Made by a program: the position numbers and the translations under genes
In this document: positions 10,985-23,178 of the stretch, in pieces
How positions within the stretch are numbered: the first letter of the stretch is position 1
Layout of the letters: every line of letters begins with the position of its first letter
Notes under the pieces: model-generated
Databases searched by the model: none
What the model saw: the letters and a program-made list of their open reading frames with translations, nothing else
Told to the model about the DNA's origin: nothing
Source: Theocolax elegans
Lineage: Eukaryota > Arthropoda > Insecta > Hymenoptera > Cerocephalidae
Assembly (NCBI GenBank): GCA_026168455.1
Contig: CM047426.1
Location: 1,977,501-2,041,500, forward strand
Direction of reading: 5' to 3'
Length of the DNA stretch: 64,000 nucleotides

Positions 10985-11465
10985 TAATGTAAAATATTTC
11001 TTCATATCCACTTTTGTGGAATTCAACAACAACATTTTGTATTCAAAATCCACATTTCATTGAACTAAATAAAATTATTTCTTGGAATTCAGAAAAATAT
11101 TATTTCTAGAAATCCACTTTTCTTTGAATTCAAGAAAATATTATTTCTGGAAATGCATGTTTCTTGAAATTTAACATAATTTATTGAACCCAATAAACTT
11201 ATTTCTTTGAAATCAATAAAATGTTATTTCTTCAAATCCATATTTCACGAAATTTAACAAAATATTATTTCTTAAAATTTATATTTTTTTAGAATTCTGC
11301 GTAATATTTTTTCTTTAAATCCACATATCTCCTAATCTAATAAAAATATTTCTTTGGCTCTGTATTTCTTCGAAATCTACAAAATAATACATATGTATAT
11401 TTTTTCTTCAAATCCACATTTCTTTCAATTCGATAAAATATTCTTTCAAATTCGTATTCCCTGGG
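10985..11465 (-). repeat. Degenerate minisatellite of family A (reverse orientation)
   Basis: Roughly 40-50-bp units on the minus strand with core TTCAAAGAAATATGGATTTG followed by AAGAAATAATATTTTATTGA. About ten diverged units occur here. The same unit occurs in plus orientation at 13490, 16150, 16790 and 19020. Confidence 0.8.
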
Positions 11466-12395
11466 ATTCAATGTAGTATCATTATAAACATTATGAAATC
11501 AAAATGAACTTATGAAAATATTATCATTTCTTGCTTGTTTAATAAACAATTTAATATTTTACAATTAAATATTCAAATACTGAAACTAAAAAAAAATTGT
11601 CAATTGAGTTTACCAAATTAAATAAATCAATTAATTACAACAACCAACTAAGTAGATAATTGTATATATTATTCTTTTAGTATAAAATCAATTTCGTATA
11701 ACAATCTGTATAATTTGCACGAAACGAAGAAAATATAAATAACTGAATCGCTTATTTTCATTTGCTTATCAAATATTAAGGCTAATTAAATGACTGATGG
11801 TGATATTTAAATAAATCGATTTGTATTAATTATTTCGATAAATTAAACGAGCGTGCTGCAGTCAAGATTTGGGGAGGTTAACACTTGAATCGATATTCAA
11901 ATAAACTTGACTCTAACACGGAAGGTTAAGATAAATTTAAATAATTAAACCATTACAACTAATAATAGTAAAAACTGGAAAATAGCATATTCGTTCGACA
12001 CACACATACATTTACAAACGTTCGGTAGGGTAATAATAAAAAATGCATAACCTATAATTGAATTACCCTAACTTCATACTTCAAACAATGTGCCTCTGTT
12101 CAAATATTAGAGAAAATATAGAAATTAAGAAATATATTTGGGAAATCGTTGAATGTCGGCGATTGTGTACAAGGTACGGAGATACAACGTCTGCTTAATC
12201 TGCGATGCTTAATCAAAAATTCTCCTCTTAACAAAAAAATTAAAACGCTTAATGTAACTAACAGTCTTACTCTTTCCCTTTCTACGATTCTCGGAATAGA
12301 AATCGCGTCGAGTAAACATAAAATCGACCTTTCAGACGGTAAAAACGATTCATTATACAACGTAATGTAATTAACCAAAAAAAAAAGAAAAAACC
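11466..12395. other. AT-rich intron DNA, nothing recognised
   Basis: No coding pattern. The overlapping frames on both strands at 12100-12545 are low-complexity and do not resemble known proteins. Confidence 0.45.
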
Positions 12396-13100
12396 ATTGT
12401 CAACTGAGAGAGTAAAAAAAACGAGAGAGATAGAAACTGTAAAGCCGCAGAAAGTTTTCACGAGAGGTCGAAGTGACTTAGCTAACGAACGTGCTTTTTC
12501 GGGCTCCCCCCTACTCTTCTTTTTTTTTCTCTTCTTCTTCTTCATCCCTCAAATGAAAGCAGACGACGTTGGCGCATCTCTCGTGATTCTTTCTCACTCC
12601 GACATATAGGCGAGTATTTTCTCATCTAACCTTTTCTCTTGGTCTCTCTCTCTCTCTTTCCCAGTCCTTTTCACCGTGAGTGAGCAAACCGTTCCCCACA
12701 CTCACATTTCTCAATTGAGTTTTGGACCGTGGTTATCCGATTATCCACGAGGTGTGTGTCTAACCCGCCAAAAAAGGTCCTGTGTACACATAACCCCTCC
12801 TCCCCTTCTCTCTCCACTACTCTGAGAATTTCTTCGAATAAGATAGAGTGAGAGAGTGAGGAAGAGGCGATTGAACTGGTGTGGTGGTTAAACTGTCACG
12901 CGGTTTATACGTTCACTCGGAACGATTTTAATGTGACTAGTCGTGAAAAGGGATTATATCATGATTATAAACTAGGAGCGTATTACTCGGCTCCGGATGG
13001 TCGATTCGTGTAATTAGCTAAAACCGTTAACCTTAGAGAGTTATAATTAAGATTAATGTTTTCTTCCGGTCTTACCGCGGTGAGGGATTTAATATGTACC
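12396..13100. other. Purine/pyrimidine-rich, less AT-rich block
   Basis: Contains TTCTTC and CTCTCT tracts (about 12518-12545, 12640-12660) and a moderately GC-rich region to about 12900. It may be regulatory DNA, but this is inferred only from composition. Confidence 0.35.
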
Positions 13101-13489
13101 TACGAATATGAAGATACTGCATTTCATCACTTTTCATCTCTTCTTCGTTTTTTTTATGGAGATATTTAATCTCGCCTTATACTATTTGTAATAGAGCCAC
13201 TATGAAACTTTAATTATTTTAATTGCTGGTTTGATATGTAAACGTGGTATTTTAATGCGGAGATGAAAATCTGTGAAAAAAACATTTTACTAAATTTTAT
13301 TATTATTGTGTTTAAACAAGTAAACAAAATAAAGTTGCAGACATAATACTTTTTTGCATTCCAATAAGTGTTAATTTAAAAAAAAAAGATACTTGTTTGG
13401 TTTCCGAAGTATCAAAATTTAAAAAAAAAATTTTTTTTTTAAAATAAGAAAATACAAAAAATTGTAAATTTGAAAAAATAATGCTGTAT

Positions 13490-13880
13490 TACATTCCACA
13501 AAGTGTGGATTTGCAGAAATAATAATTTAGTGAATTCAAAGAAATATGGATTTGTAGAAATGACTATATTAAAATCCAATAATTCAAAGAATTGTAAATT
13601 TGAAGAAATGATGCTACATTACATTCCTAGAATTATGGATTAGAAAAAATAATGTTTTATTGATTTCAAAGAATTATAAATACATACAAATAATATTTTA
13701 TTAACTTCAAAGTATTATAAATATGGAAAAACAATATTATATTACGTTGCAAAAAATGTATTTAAAGAAAATTTCTAGAATTAAGAATCTGTGTATACGA
13801 AGAAAATTTTTTCTTGAATTCACAGAAACATGAATTCGTAGAAATATTATTTTCATATTAATTTCAAAGAACTGTTAATT
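13490..13880 (+). repeat. Minisatellite family A, plus orientation
   Basis: Around eight diverged units of the TTCAAAGAAATATGGATTTG type, for example at 13536, 13574 and 13661. It is the inverse of the array at 10985. Confidence 0.8.
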
Positions 13881-15370
13881 AGAAGAAAACCCATAGAAGA
13901 GAATCAAATTAAGATTACTTAAATCAAATTACCTGCTTTTAAAATAGATCATATTTATGCATTTCCGTTCAACGTTCCGGCAAATATATCAGGTAAATAA
14001 ATATTTCATTTACATCACTGATTTACTTATTTTTCCGCGTTAATTAATATTGTATTACTTTAAAAATTTATTATCATATTATTAACGTCCGAGATCCACG
14101 ATTAAACATCCTCCATTTATTAAATTGTATTGTTAAATATTTCTATTCTCCCAACGTTGATTGACCTAAGAACCTTCGGAAGTTGTAAAAGTTGGTACGA
14201 GCATGTAGGAGTAGTTGTCGAAAAAAATTGTTGAACTTTGAATGGAAAAAGGCTCGGAATAAAAAGTTGCGGGAGCACGAAATAGAGGAATGCTTATGGA
14301 AATAGTCATAACTTACTGTTGGAACTTGAAGTTTTTTTAACTTTAAATGATAGCATAAACCTTTAAAATATATGAATTTTAAGGTGTACACTTTGGTTAT
14401 TGTATGCGAAGGAGAAAGTGTTGAAAGAGACTATGTTTTCCTCTTTTCACGTTTCATTGGATTTTTCTCACCCAAGTACATAAACAAAAATACTCATATT
14501 TATTAAAGAAATATTAGATGATATTCGGTTGCTTCATTCAATTCGCATTCTTATATAATTCATTTTGTGAAAAGTTTGACCTCTGATTCAAAATCTAATT
14601 TGAAAAAAAAACGAGTTAAATAAATAAAAACCATAGTTTTGGTAAAATCTAGCCATTTATATTAAAAAAAATCAATAGAGAATGGTTACACGAGAGAAAA
14701 GGTTTCTAAAAAGTATCTAATAAAAATTCTGAAACAGAACACGTGCTTGAAACGTCTCCTGTACAGAAAAAAATTTCTATATTATTTTTAATATTACCAT
14801 CAGAGTCTACGATATTTTTATTTAGCATTTTTCACCATATAGCTATTCCTAACTGCAAAAATAGCCAAAATTTATACCAGTAAAAAATTATTCAAATTAA
14901 TCAAAATGGAAGGTATGTATAGTGACGGAAGAAAATTCTAAAACTGTCAATCTGATTCTAGATCTGTTTTGTTGAAATTTTTAACAAAAATTGGCAATCA
15001 AAGCATCGATGATACTGGTAATGGTCTGAACCCCAAATTTCTATCATCATTAAAAAAATTGCATAATCTTATATACACTTAAATTTCTATCATCCTAGTA
15101 GAAAATGACCATTAAAAAAAACTAAAAAAATGTCTACCTGCGTGACTAATCTCAAACCATAAAAAATTGTCAAATTTCTACAACTGGGTATCTAGACCAA
15201 CCAATATTAACATTACTAAATAAAATTACACAGCCACTCATACTCCACAATATTTACGTAAATGTTCATCAAACTTTTCTTCCACCACATAACGTCGCAA
15301 AAATTAAAAAAAGGAATAAGCAAAAAGAATCCATTCAAGAATTCAACGATCCGAATTAATCAAAGTGTAA
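13881..15370. other. AT-rich intron DNA with weak transposon-like words
   Basis: Between about 14630 and 15120 occur GGTAAAATCTAGCCATTTAT and CTAGTAGAAAATGACCATT, which resemble end words of the EnSpm-like elements at 1 and 20.5 kb. No matched pair of ends or reading frame was found, so this is at best a decayed fragment. Confidence 0.35.
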
Positions 15371-15920
15371 GGGGATGTATACCGGCCGTGTAGAGTATGA
15401 CCAAGAGAGAATCCGAATGTTCCCAAAAACCACTGGCTATATAACCCGTATACACGGTGAGAGGTGGTGCAGGAACTCTGTTGGTCGAGAAACGACGGGG
15501 ATAATGCATTTATGGATAAGTAACCGAAAACCGCACTTGCCTAGATGCCTCCCAGTGCGCACTTTGCGGATTGCCATTGAAACGCCGTCGTTTCCGAAAC
15601 TGTACATATATATATATATAGTCTTGAGGAAAGAGATAGACACACGCACAAACACATTTACACACATACGAAGAGAAGTTGTGTTCTTCGATTCACCGCA
15701 CGTTGCCCAGTGTGGACTACTCACCGAGAAAGAGAAGTGTCACTGCATCCACGTTAATTTGACGGGAGACACACACCTAACCTTACGTGGAGATATAAGC
15801 TACTTGGACACACTACGAGAAAATATATATATATATATATTGATGTGCCCTCGTTTGGTATATCATCTATACTCGTTTTACATCAAAATCAAACTGGACA
15901 CTAGATATATAACTCGTTAA
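15371..15920. other. Less AT-rich block, no gene recognised
   Basis: A 181-codon open frame exists on the plus strand (15375-15920), but it runs through TATA microsatellites (15606-15620, 15823-15840) and shows no domain. Composition suggests conserved or regulatory DNA rather than coding sequence. Confidence 0.35.
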
Positions 15921-16060
15921 ATATTTGAACGTTTATCGAGTAATGTACCAATGTTCATTGGGTTATTTGTCAAAAGTTTTAATTGAGAAAATTTTTCGGA
16001 TAAATAATATTATAGAAGACTACACCTTATCGACTGGAAAATTATGTTTGAAATATTGAA

Positions 16061-16141
16061 TTAAGGGTGTCATATTCAATTTTACCAACCAAGTCAATTC
16101 AAACGAGTAAATTTTACGGTTGAATATGACATCGTTTCTAA
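16061..16141. mobile_element. Short remnant of a TTAA-type foldback MITE
   Basis: TTAAGGGTGTCATATTCAA at 16062 faces GTTGAATATGACATCG near 16135. The ends match those of the element at 32857 (TTAAGGGGGTGTCATACTC), but the element is only about 80 bp and its right TTAA is altered. Confidence 0.6.
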
Positions 16142-16149
16142 CATTTACA

Positions 16150-16360
16150 GATTTAAAAAAATTGTTTTATTGAATTCGAAGATACGTGGATTTAAAAAAA
16201 TAATGCCTATACTTGAATTACAAGAAATAATAGTTTTTTGAATTCAAAGAATTATGAATTTTAAGAAAAATATTACATTAATGAATTCGAAGAAATATAA
16301 ATTTGAAAGAATAATACTCTTTAAAATTCGAAGAAATATGGATTTGAAAGTATTATAAAT
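16150..16360 (+). repeat. Minisatellite family A, plus orientation
   Basis: About five degenerate units (GAATTCGAAGATACGTGGAT, GAATTCAAAGAATTATGAAT and similar), immediately right of the MITE remnant. Confidence 0.75.
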
Positions 16361-16458
16361 TATTATCTTTTAAGGAGATATAAACCCATTAAAACAAAAT
16401 CACTATTTATTTTTTCTTAAGCGAACAGTATACTTTATCAAAAAAAAAAAAAAAAACA

Positions 16459-16735
16459 CTCTGTAACGGTGTTGTATTTACATTAAAGATAGTCTATGAA
16501 TTTATTCAAATTTTTTTATCAATAAATCAACGAGATTTTTGAGGAGCCGTGCAGCATTGTTTTTAGCTATATATCACCGACCAAAAATAGTTATTTCTAT
16601 ATAATTCATTTTAAATTAATTATTTTGAAATAATCGCTCTGTAACGGTATTCTATTTGCTTTCAACATTATCTGTAAATTTTTTCAGATTTTTAATTCCA
16701 TTAGTTTTTAAAATTTTTGGGAGTTTAGAGGTAGG
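16459..16735. repeat. Two diverged direct repeats of about 178 bp
   Basis: CTCTGTAACGGTGTTGTATTT at about 16460 and CTCTGTAACGGTATTCTATTT at about 16638 start two copies, each ending near GAGATTTTTGAGGAG or AATTTTTGGGAG. The origin is not recognised. Confidence 0.65.
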
Positions 16736-16779
16736 TTCCTGTAATTTGGGTATTAATACAAGGAAATGTTATTTTATTT

Positions 16780-16930
16780 AATTTAAAAAATTTTGAATTG
16801 AAAAATAAAATATTTTATTGGACTCAAAGAGATATGGGATTAAGGAAGTAATAAATTATTGATTTTGAAGAAGTATTAATAACAAGAAAAACTATTTCAT
16901 TGAATTTGAAGAGGTATGGATTTTAACCCT
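16780..16930 (+). repeat. Minisatellite family A, short array
   Basis: About three units (TTGGACTCAAAGAGATATGG, TTGAATTTGAAGAGGTATGG). Confidence 0.65.
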
Positions 16931-19010
16931 TAACTGTTTGGATTTTAGCGCGTACAGGTTGCTGTAAAAAGTTTATTAATGAATATTTTTATTTCAAAAT
17001 TGTTTTTGCATATTCCTCGAGGTCACTTCTAAATAACCTAATAACATTTTAAGCCAAATTTCTTTATTGACATGTTAAGAAAATATAAACCAAGAAGAGA
17101 ACAAAATTGTTTCGTTTTTTACAAAAAAATTCTCAAATACTGTTAACAAGCAAGTATAACATTAGTCTCCAAAAGAAAAACAATCGACGTAACCTTAATA
17201 TCCCTTTTTCTTTATATGCTCATTGTTGTATACACATTGAAGTAAAAAAAAGAAATAAAGAGAATCTTCAAAGTATAATTAAAAATGCGCGCTCTTTGCA
17301 AGCTTTCATTTCGAAAGAATAATGAAATTTTTTAAATTACAGATATCCTATTTAAAAGAATGTTTTCTCCGTTTGAAAACAATATCCGCTAATACAATTA
17401 TATTATTCTTATGCGGTAATAATTTCAATCTGATATCTGGTAATAAATTACAAAAAAAGTACAATGATTACAATTACAATAAAAATTGCAGAATTAATTC
17501 GGATACAAATATATAAATAATCAGTATTTTTCACGTATAATTACCGCATACTTTTTATCCCCCACACGAAGAGTAAAGTAAAAAAATAAAAAAAGAGAGA
17601 TTCTATTTGCGTTGGTGAACATTTAAAAAATTTTTCTACATTTTTCAGCATTCTCGTTTCGCAGTATTAAATAGTTTCTTTCGTTTCATTTTTTTTTACA
17701 ATAAACGCAAACGAAATAAATAAACGCTTACAATTTGTAAAAATGATTTCTCCCTGTGTAGTAAAAGTTGAGGATTTTAAGGTTAAGTTAAATCAATTTT
17801 TGGCCATTTTTTTGGTCACACGACTAATTTTTCATTAATAAACGTTTCATAACTACCAGTGTCGCATTGCTGTTTATTACACAAATATTAGGATATTACT
17901 GATTTATTTCTTCCTAGTAAAATTCTACAATTATTAGGTTATGTGAAACCATTTTTTGACCATTTACGTGCAAACATTCCGTACAAAAATTCACGAAATT
18001 ATAAAAGAATCTTACCGCGATCGATAAAACTACAAAACAAAATAGCGCAACAAAAAAATTGTCACATACGTAGTGTCGCTCGCGTGTAACCAGAATATTG
18101 AAAACAATGGTTGATTTATCACCATTAAAAGTGGTGGAAGAGGGTTGGTTGATCCGGAGTTTCGGGAAAAAAAATACCGACCCGATAAATTTTGCGCTCA
18201 ATTCCCTCGAGGGCTTGAGTCAATTAGAGCCAATTAAGAGTGAAAGTTGATATAACACCAAAAGAGTGTGGAGGGGTGTGCGTCGCGCGAACAGAAATAA
18301 GACTCGTGCACACGAATCGAATTGTTATGTCGATGTTGTATATATATATATATATACAGAACTTTGAGAAACTCGTTAAGAAAAACGTTGTTGGAATACT
18401 AGAATCCAAGAAGAAGAAGAAGAAGAAGGAGAAGAAAGGGGAGGTTACTGCCTCTGAAAACGTAAACTCATTAAAAATGAAACAAACGCCAAGGAAAAAT
18501 TATTTCTCCCTCTCTCCCTTCCTCTATTCGGAAGAACAATTTGTCGTGTACTCTTGACTTGGAAATTTTTTCATTATATAGACTGAAAGTTTAAGGGTAA
18601 TAGTATACAGAGATCCATTCTTTCTTTCTTTTTTTTGTTTGTTTGTATTATTATTTTCTCTTGTTTACATTTCACTTGGTTTTCTCTTTCTCTCTCTCTT
18701 TGTTGTTAAGGAGATGGATTTGTAAATATAATCGATATAATGTAAATTTACTTGTAGAGATTCGCTAGAGGGGTATTTGTAATTGTGGCGTTAATCGAAA
18801 TTTGCATGGAACGGATTGTAATTTTATTTAAATTATAAAATTTAACGGAAAGTCACGGTGAATGTGTATGAGTTAAGTTACAGATTTTTTTAATGGCGCA
18901 GTTTTAATTTACGGGTATATTAAACGACGGAGTTAATTGTCGTTTGCATTTCTTTGTTTTAATCAAGTTTGTATAGATCAAGAGATGATGTGTATAACAT
19001 TCGAGTGCAT
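16931..19010. other. AT-rich intron DNA with AAG and TA microsatellites
   Basis: TATA tract about 18338-18358 and AAG tract about 18408-18436. The Lys-rich frames at 17107-17516 and 18240-18557 look like AT or AAG composition effects, with no domains. Confidence 0.5.
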
Positions 19011-19960
19011 TTCAAAAAGCAATGAATGAAGGAAATGTATTAGGTAAAACAGTATTGCAACAATTTTAAAGAAATGTGGATTTGAAGAGAAAATATTTTC
19101 TTGAATTCAAAGAAATGTGAATTTAAAAAAAAGTAAAGATTTTTCATGAAATATAGAGAATAGTAAATTTGAAGAAATATTATTTATTTGGATTCAAGGA
19201 AATGTGATTTGAAGAAAAAATATTTTATTGGTGAATTTAAAGAATTATAAATTTGAAGAAAAATTAATATCTCCATTTCGAAGAAATGTAAAATTTTTTA
19301 GGAAAAGTACTGCACTGAATCCAAGAGTATGGATTTAAAAAAATATTAAACTATTGATGATTTTTAAAAAATATTAATATGAAGAATAATATTTTATTTA
19401 ATTCGAAGCTATATAAATTACAAGAAATAATATTTTGTTCATTTCAAGGACATATGGATTTTAAAAAATAAGTTTGATTTTTAAGAAATCTTAAATGAGG
19501 AAGTATTATTTTGTTTAATTCAAGGAAAAATGAAATGAAGAAAAAATATCTCTTCAAATTCGAAGTACAGATTTTAAGAAATAAATATTTTATTGCTCAA
19601 TTCAAAGAAATATGAATTAGAAGTAATACTCTCTTAAATTATAAAATTGAAAACGGAATAAATACTTTTGTTTGTTTGGTAATAAAAAATATGAATTTGA
19701 AGAAATTTTAAATTGATTTCTAAGAAATGTTAATATGAGGAAATAATATTTTGTTAATTCAGAAGAATTGTTAATTTGAAGTAATATTTTCTTAAAGTCA
19801 AAGAAATATGGATGTTATGAAGTAACACCTAATAATTGCCAAGAAATGTTAATGTGAGGAAATATTTTGTGGAGTTGAAGTGAATATGGATTTGAAGAAA
19901 TATTTGGGTTTTTTACTAAATTACATATTTGATAATACCCAAGTATTGTAAATTCGAAGA
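19011..19960 (+). repeat. Largest array of minisatellite family A
   Basis: About 950 bp of degenerate 40-50-bp units with AGAAATATGGATTTGAAGAA cores, alternating with TTTTATTGAATTC-like linkers. Units have diverged greatly, so the array is old. Confidence 0.82.
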
Positions 19961-20512
19961 ACTAATATTTAGTTCATTTACACGATTGTATTTGTAAAAT
20001 GAATTTGAAACTCATATTTTTTATTACCTTAACTTTATATTATAATCGTTCGTTAGATCATGTAAATATTTCTTTAGATCACTTTTTCCTGCCAATCAAT
20101 TCATTCGTAAATTTCAATATTCACACTCGAATACTTCCTTCAAATCACTAATTTTTTCACACATTCCGCTACAGCAGTATAAACATTAAAATTAACAAAC
20201 TTCAAATTCACCACGACGTTCTCGAGAAAAAAAATACATAGCTCTTACGAGTGTAACACCACCTTGTCTTCTTAACATCAAAGAGACCACAAGGCTGTTA
20301 GAAAGACAGAGAGAGATATATATAGTGGATAGACACAGCACATCGCGTAACCCTATATCCAGTCTACCACCGAAACTCAGGAAAACCGATGTATTTCAAA
20401 CGTTTCAGTTGGTGACCACACCACGTGCACTCGAAATTAGAAAACCTAAGAATGCAACACCCTGAAATGTACCCTTTCTAAGACTCCGTTGGTTTTTCTT
20501 TTTCTTCCCACT
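19961..20512. other. Left flank of the large transposon
   Basis: Non-coding. The stretch 20270-20470 is less AT-rich than its neighbours. It ends in CCCACT directly before the transposon end. No matching target duplication was found beyond the right end (GTAATAA). Confidence 0.45.
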
Positions 20513-20523
20513 CCTGGTAGAAA
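20513..20523 (+). repeat. Left terminal inverted repeat of the transposon
   Basis: CCTGGTAGAAA, a perfect inverted match to 27326-27336. The following TTTGACCATTT and AATGTTT are only loosely mirrored on the right. Confidence 0.8.
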
Positions 20524-21141
20524 TTTGACCATTTGTTAATGTTTCCAGGCTAGAAATAACTGTTTAGCCATTTTTTATCTCAAATTTAAGATGAAAAGAA
20601 AAAAACGGCTAGTTTGTATGCATCAAACAATATTATATTCGGGCGAATAGTCTAAAAATAAAGGATAGAAGGAAATTAAGGTTACGTTTAATAATACCTA
20701 CAACGGAACGATAACAGAACCAAGAATACCCTAGTAGAAAAGAAAAAATTTTAAATCGGCTAAAAACTAAAAAGTAGCTTGGAGAAATAGGAAAAAATGT
20801 GTACATTTTTAATATAAAGAAACTAGGAAAAATTTCCCGTAGTAAAATGTGATTGAAAAAATCTTATTTTTATTCTATTTTAATTGGTTAAGAAATAGCT
20901 ATTAAATCTAATACAGAAACGTATTTATTTATGTCAGTTAATAGGTATTTTATTATGTATTAAGTATATAAGAGTTTTTTGAAACTATATATTAGTCATT
21001 AAATTCTGTTCATTAATAAATTAAATTTTATATATATGCAATAACATTAAAAATAGTCTAAAAGAAATATAACCTATATAATAGTCGTTCTTTTTTTATT
21101 GTTAAATGATTACTTCTGTTTGTTTTGTTTAATGTATTACA

Positions 21142-23178
21142 ATGAAAAACAATCGCGTTAACAAAAATCGTGTGAAGAAAAATTTGTTGAAAAATTTTTT
21201 ATACTTAAACGATATAGTTGCATTAAAAAATAATACACAATTAATAAACAAACCTTTTAATTCCATTAGTGTTATTAATAGTGAATGTAATAGAGAATTT
21301 CAAGAGATCAGTGATGTAGAAGGTACTGATAGCAACAACAGTGATGTGTCAGAAGATTTTGTGCATTCATCTCTTTATGATGATCTAAAATCAAATAAAT
21401 ATTGTAAGAAAACTAATATAGAGGAAGAACCTGCAGAGATAAACGAATTAAGAGAATGGGCTATTCTATCAAAAATACCAAAAATACATTTAGACTCTTT
21501 ATTAAAAATATTAAATAAGCGGCTATTACCCAATTTGCCTAAATGCTCAAAAACGTTTTTATTTACCAACAGTGCCCAATATAATATAAAAACTATGACA
21601 GATGCTAGTAATTTACAAGCTGAATTTGTATATATTGGCATCAGACAAGGGCTTGAACTATGTATCAATCCAGCGCTGCATAAAAATAAAATTATAAATC
21701 TTGATTTTAACATCGATGGTGTCAAGATAAAAAAGTCAAGTCCAAAAACTATGTGGCCAATTTTATGCAAAGTGTATTATGAGCCCATGCCATATATTTA
21801 TAAACCATTTGTAGTTTCTGCTTTTTATGGGAATGGTAAACCAAAAGATAATTTTGGGTTTTTGAAAGACTTTATATTCGAAATTAATTTTCTATTAAAC
21901 GCTGGAGTTAACATTCAATCAACAAAATTTGCAATTCAAATAAGAAGTTTCATATGTGATACTCCTGCCAGATCACAAGTAAAAGCAATCAAGGGGCACA
22001 CTAGTTACAATGGATGCGAAAGATGTGACACTGTAGCACAAAATGAGGATAACGTAAGATGTTTTGTAGAGCTTGGAAATAAAAGAACTAATACTTCTTT
22101 TAGATCTTTTGCTGATGTTAATCACCATTTAGCTGCTACTCCTTTGTTAACAATACATCCACAAATTGATTTAGTCAATCAGTTTGTACTTGATTCGATG
22201 CATTTATTGTATTTAGGTGTAATGATGCGATTGCTTGAAAATTGGATGACAGGTGATATTCCAGTAAAGTTAAGTGCAAATCAAAAAACCGAATTGAATC
22301 GTAGAAGTGAATTAGTGGCAGTGGATATTCCAAAAGAATTTTCCAGAAAGATGAGATCTACGAATCAGTATGATAAATATAAAGCAGTAGAGCTGAAGTT
22401 CTTTTGTTTGTATTGTGGACCTATTCTGTTAAAGAAAATTCTTGAAGATAATATGTATGAACACTTTTTATTATTTCATATTGCAAGCCGAATGTTATCT
22501 AGCAATAATGCCATACAGTTTTCGAATATAGCAAGGGACTACTTTACCCAATTTGTTAGAAATTCACAGAAATTATATGGATCAAAATTTATTTCATTAA
22601 ATGTCCACAATTTGTACCACATAACTGATGATGTGCAAAATATGCAATGTAATTTGAATCATATTTCTGCTTTTCCATATGAGAATGAGTTAGGAAAGAT
22701 TAAAAGTGTATTATTATCTCCACATAGAACTCTTGCACAGTATTGCCGGAGGCTTCATGAAGAAAAAAAAATTGTTAATCATCAAGTTAATCTTCCTTCA
22801 GAAATATCAATTGTTAAAACATCTTTGAAAGAAGGAATCACACAGATAAAATATAAGCAACAATTTCTGTCACTTTACCATCCAAATAATACAATTCTAC
22901 TAAAAAATAATGATGTCACTCAAATCTGTATGATAATTCATGATTTTAAAAGTAATAATATCTTTTTAAAAGTTAAAAAGTATAAAATTATAAAAGCTCT
23001 ATATAGTAAACCTTGTAACGCATCTATATTGAATTCTTATGAAATAGAAAACAGCAACTTTCAAAATATGTTTAAAATAATTTCAATTGAAGAGGTCAAA
23101 ACTAAAATGGTTAAACTATTTATCAACTTTGCATCCGACATTGAAAAAAGAACGTTTGTTTTACCATTACTTCACTAA
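21142..23178 (+). CDS. tnp2/EnSpm-type transposase, 678 aa, intact
   Basis: Probable catalytic protein that cuts and joins the transposon ends. An acidic Ser/Asp-rich N-terminal part (to about residue 105) is followed by the nuclease region. Seen: NIDGVKIKKSS with the first likely acidic residue (Asp192); a conserved block ICDTPAR...KGHTSYNGCERC (271-295) with a CxxC pair that could bind zinc; LDSMHLLYLGVMMRL with Asp351; and FPYENELGKIK with Glu514. These give a D-D-E order in the arrangement known for tnp2 transposases, with a DUF4218-like C-terminal part. The frame is open over 2,037 bp in AT-rich DNA, and codons are AT-biased like the accessory gene. The ATG at 21142 is the first in frame and gives a normal family length. 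No intron is needed. The family call is strong. Activity and the exact superfamily are inferred. Confidence 0.85.
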   Translation: MKNNRVNKNRVKKNLLKNFLYLNDIVALKNNTQLINKPFNSISVINSECNREFQEISDVEGTDSNNSDVSEDFVHSSLYDDLKSNKYCKKTNIEEEPAEINELREWAILSKIPKIHLDSLLKILNKRLLPNLPKCSKTFLFTNSAQYNIKTMTDASNLQAEFVYIGIRQGLELCINPALHKNKIINLDFNIDGVKIKKSSPKTMWPILCKVYYEPMPYIYKPFVVSAFYGNGKPKDNFGFLKDFIFEINFLLNAGVNIQSTKFAIQIRSFICDTPARSQVKAIKGHTSYNGCERCDTVAQNEDNVRCFVELGNKRTNTSFRSFADVNHHLAATPLLTIHPQIDLVNQFVLDSMHLLYLGVMMRLLENWMTGDIPVKLSANQKTELNRRSELVAVDIPKEFSRKMRSTNQYDKYKAVELKFFCLYCGPILLKKILEDNMYEHFLLFHIASRMLSSNNAIQFSNIARDYFTQFVRNSQKLYGSKFISLNVHNLYHITDDVQNMQCNLNHISAFPYENELGKIKSVLLSPHRTLAQYCRRLHEEKKIVNHQVNLPSEISIVKTSLKEGITQIKYKQQFLSLYHPNNTILLKNNDVTQICMIIHDFKSNNIFLKVKKYKIIKALYSKPCNASILNSYEIENSNFQNMFKIISIEEVKTKMVKLFINFASDIEKRTFVLPLLH

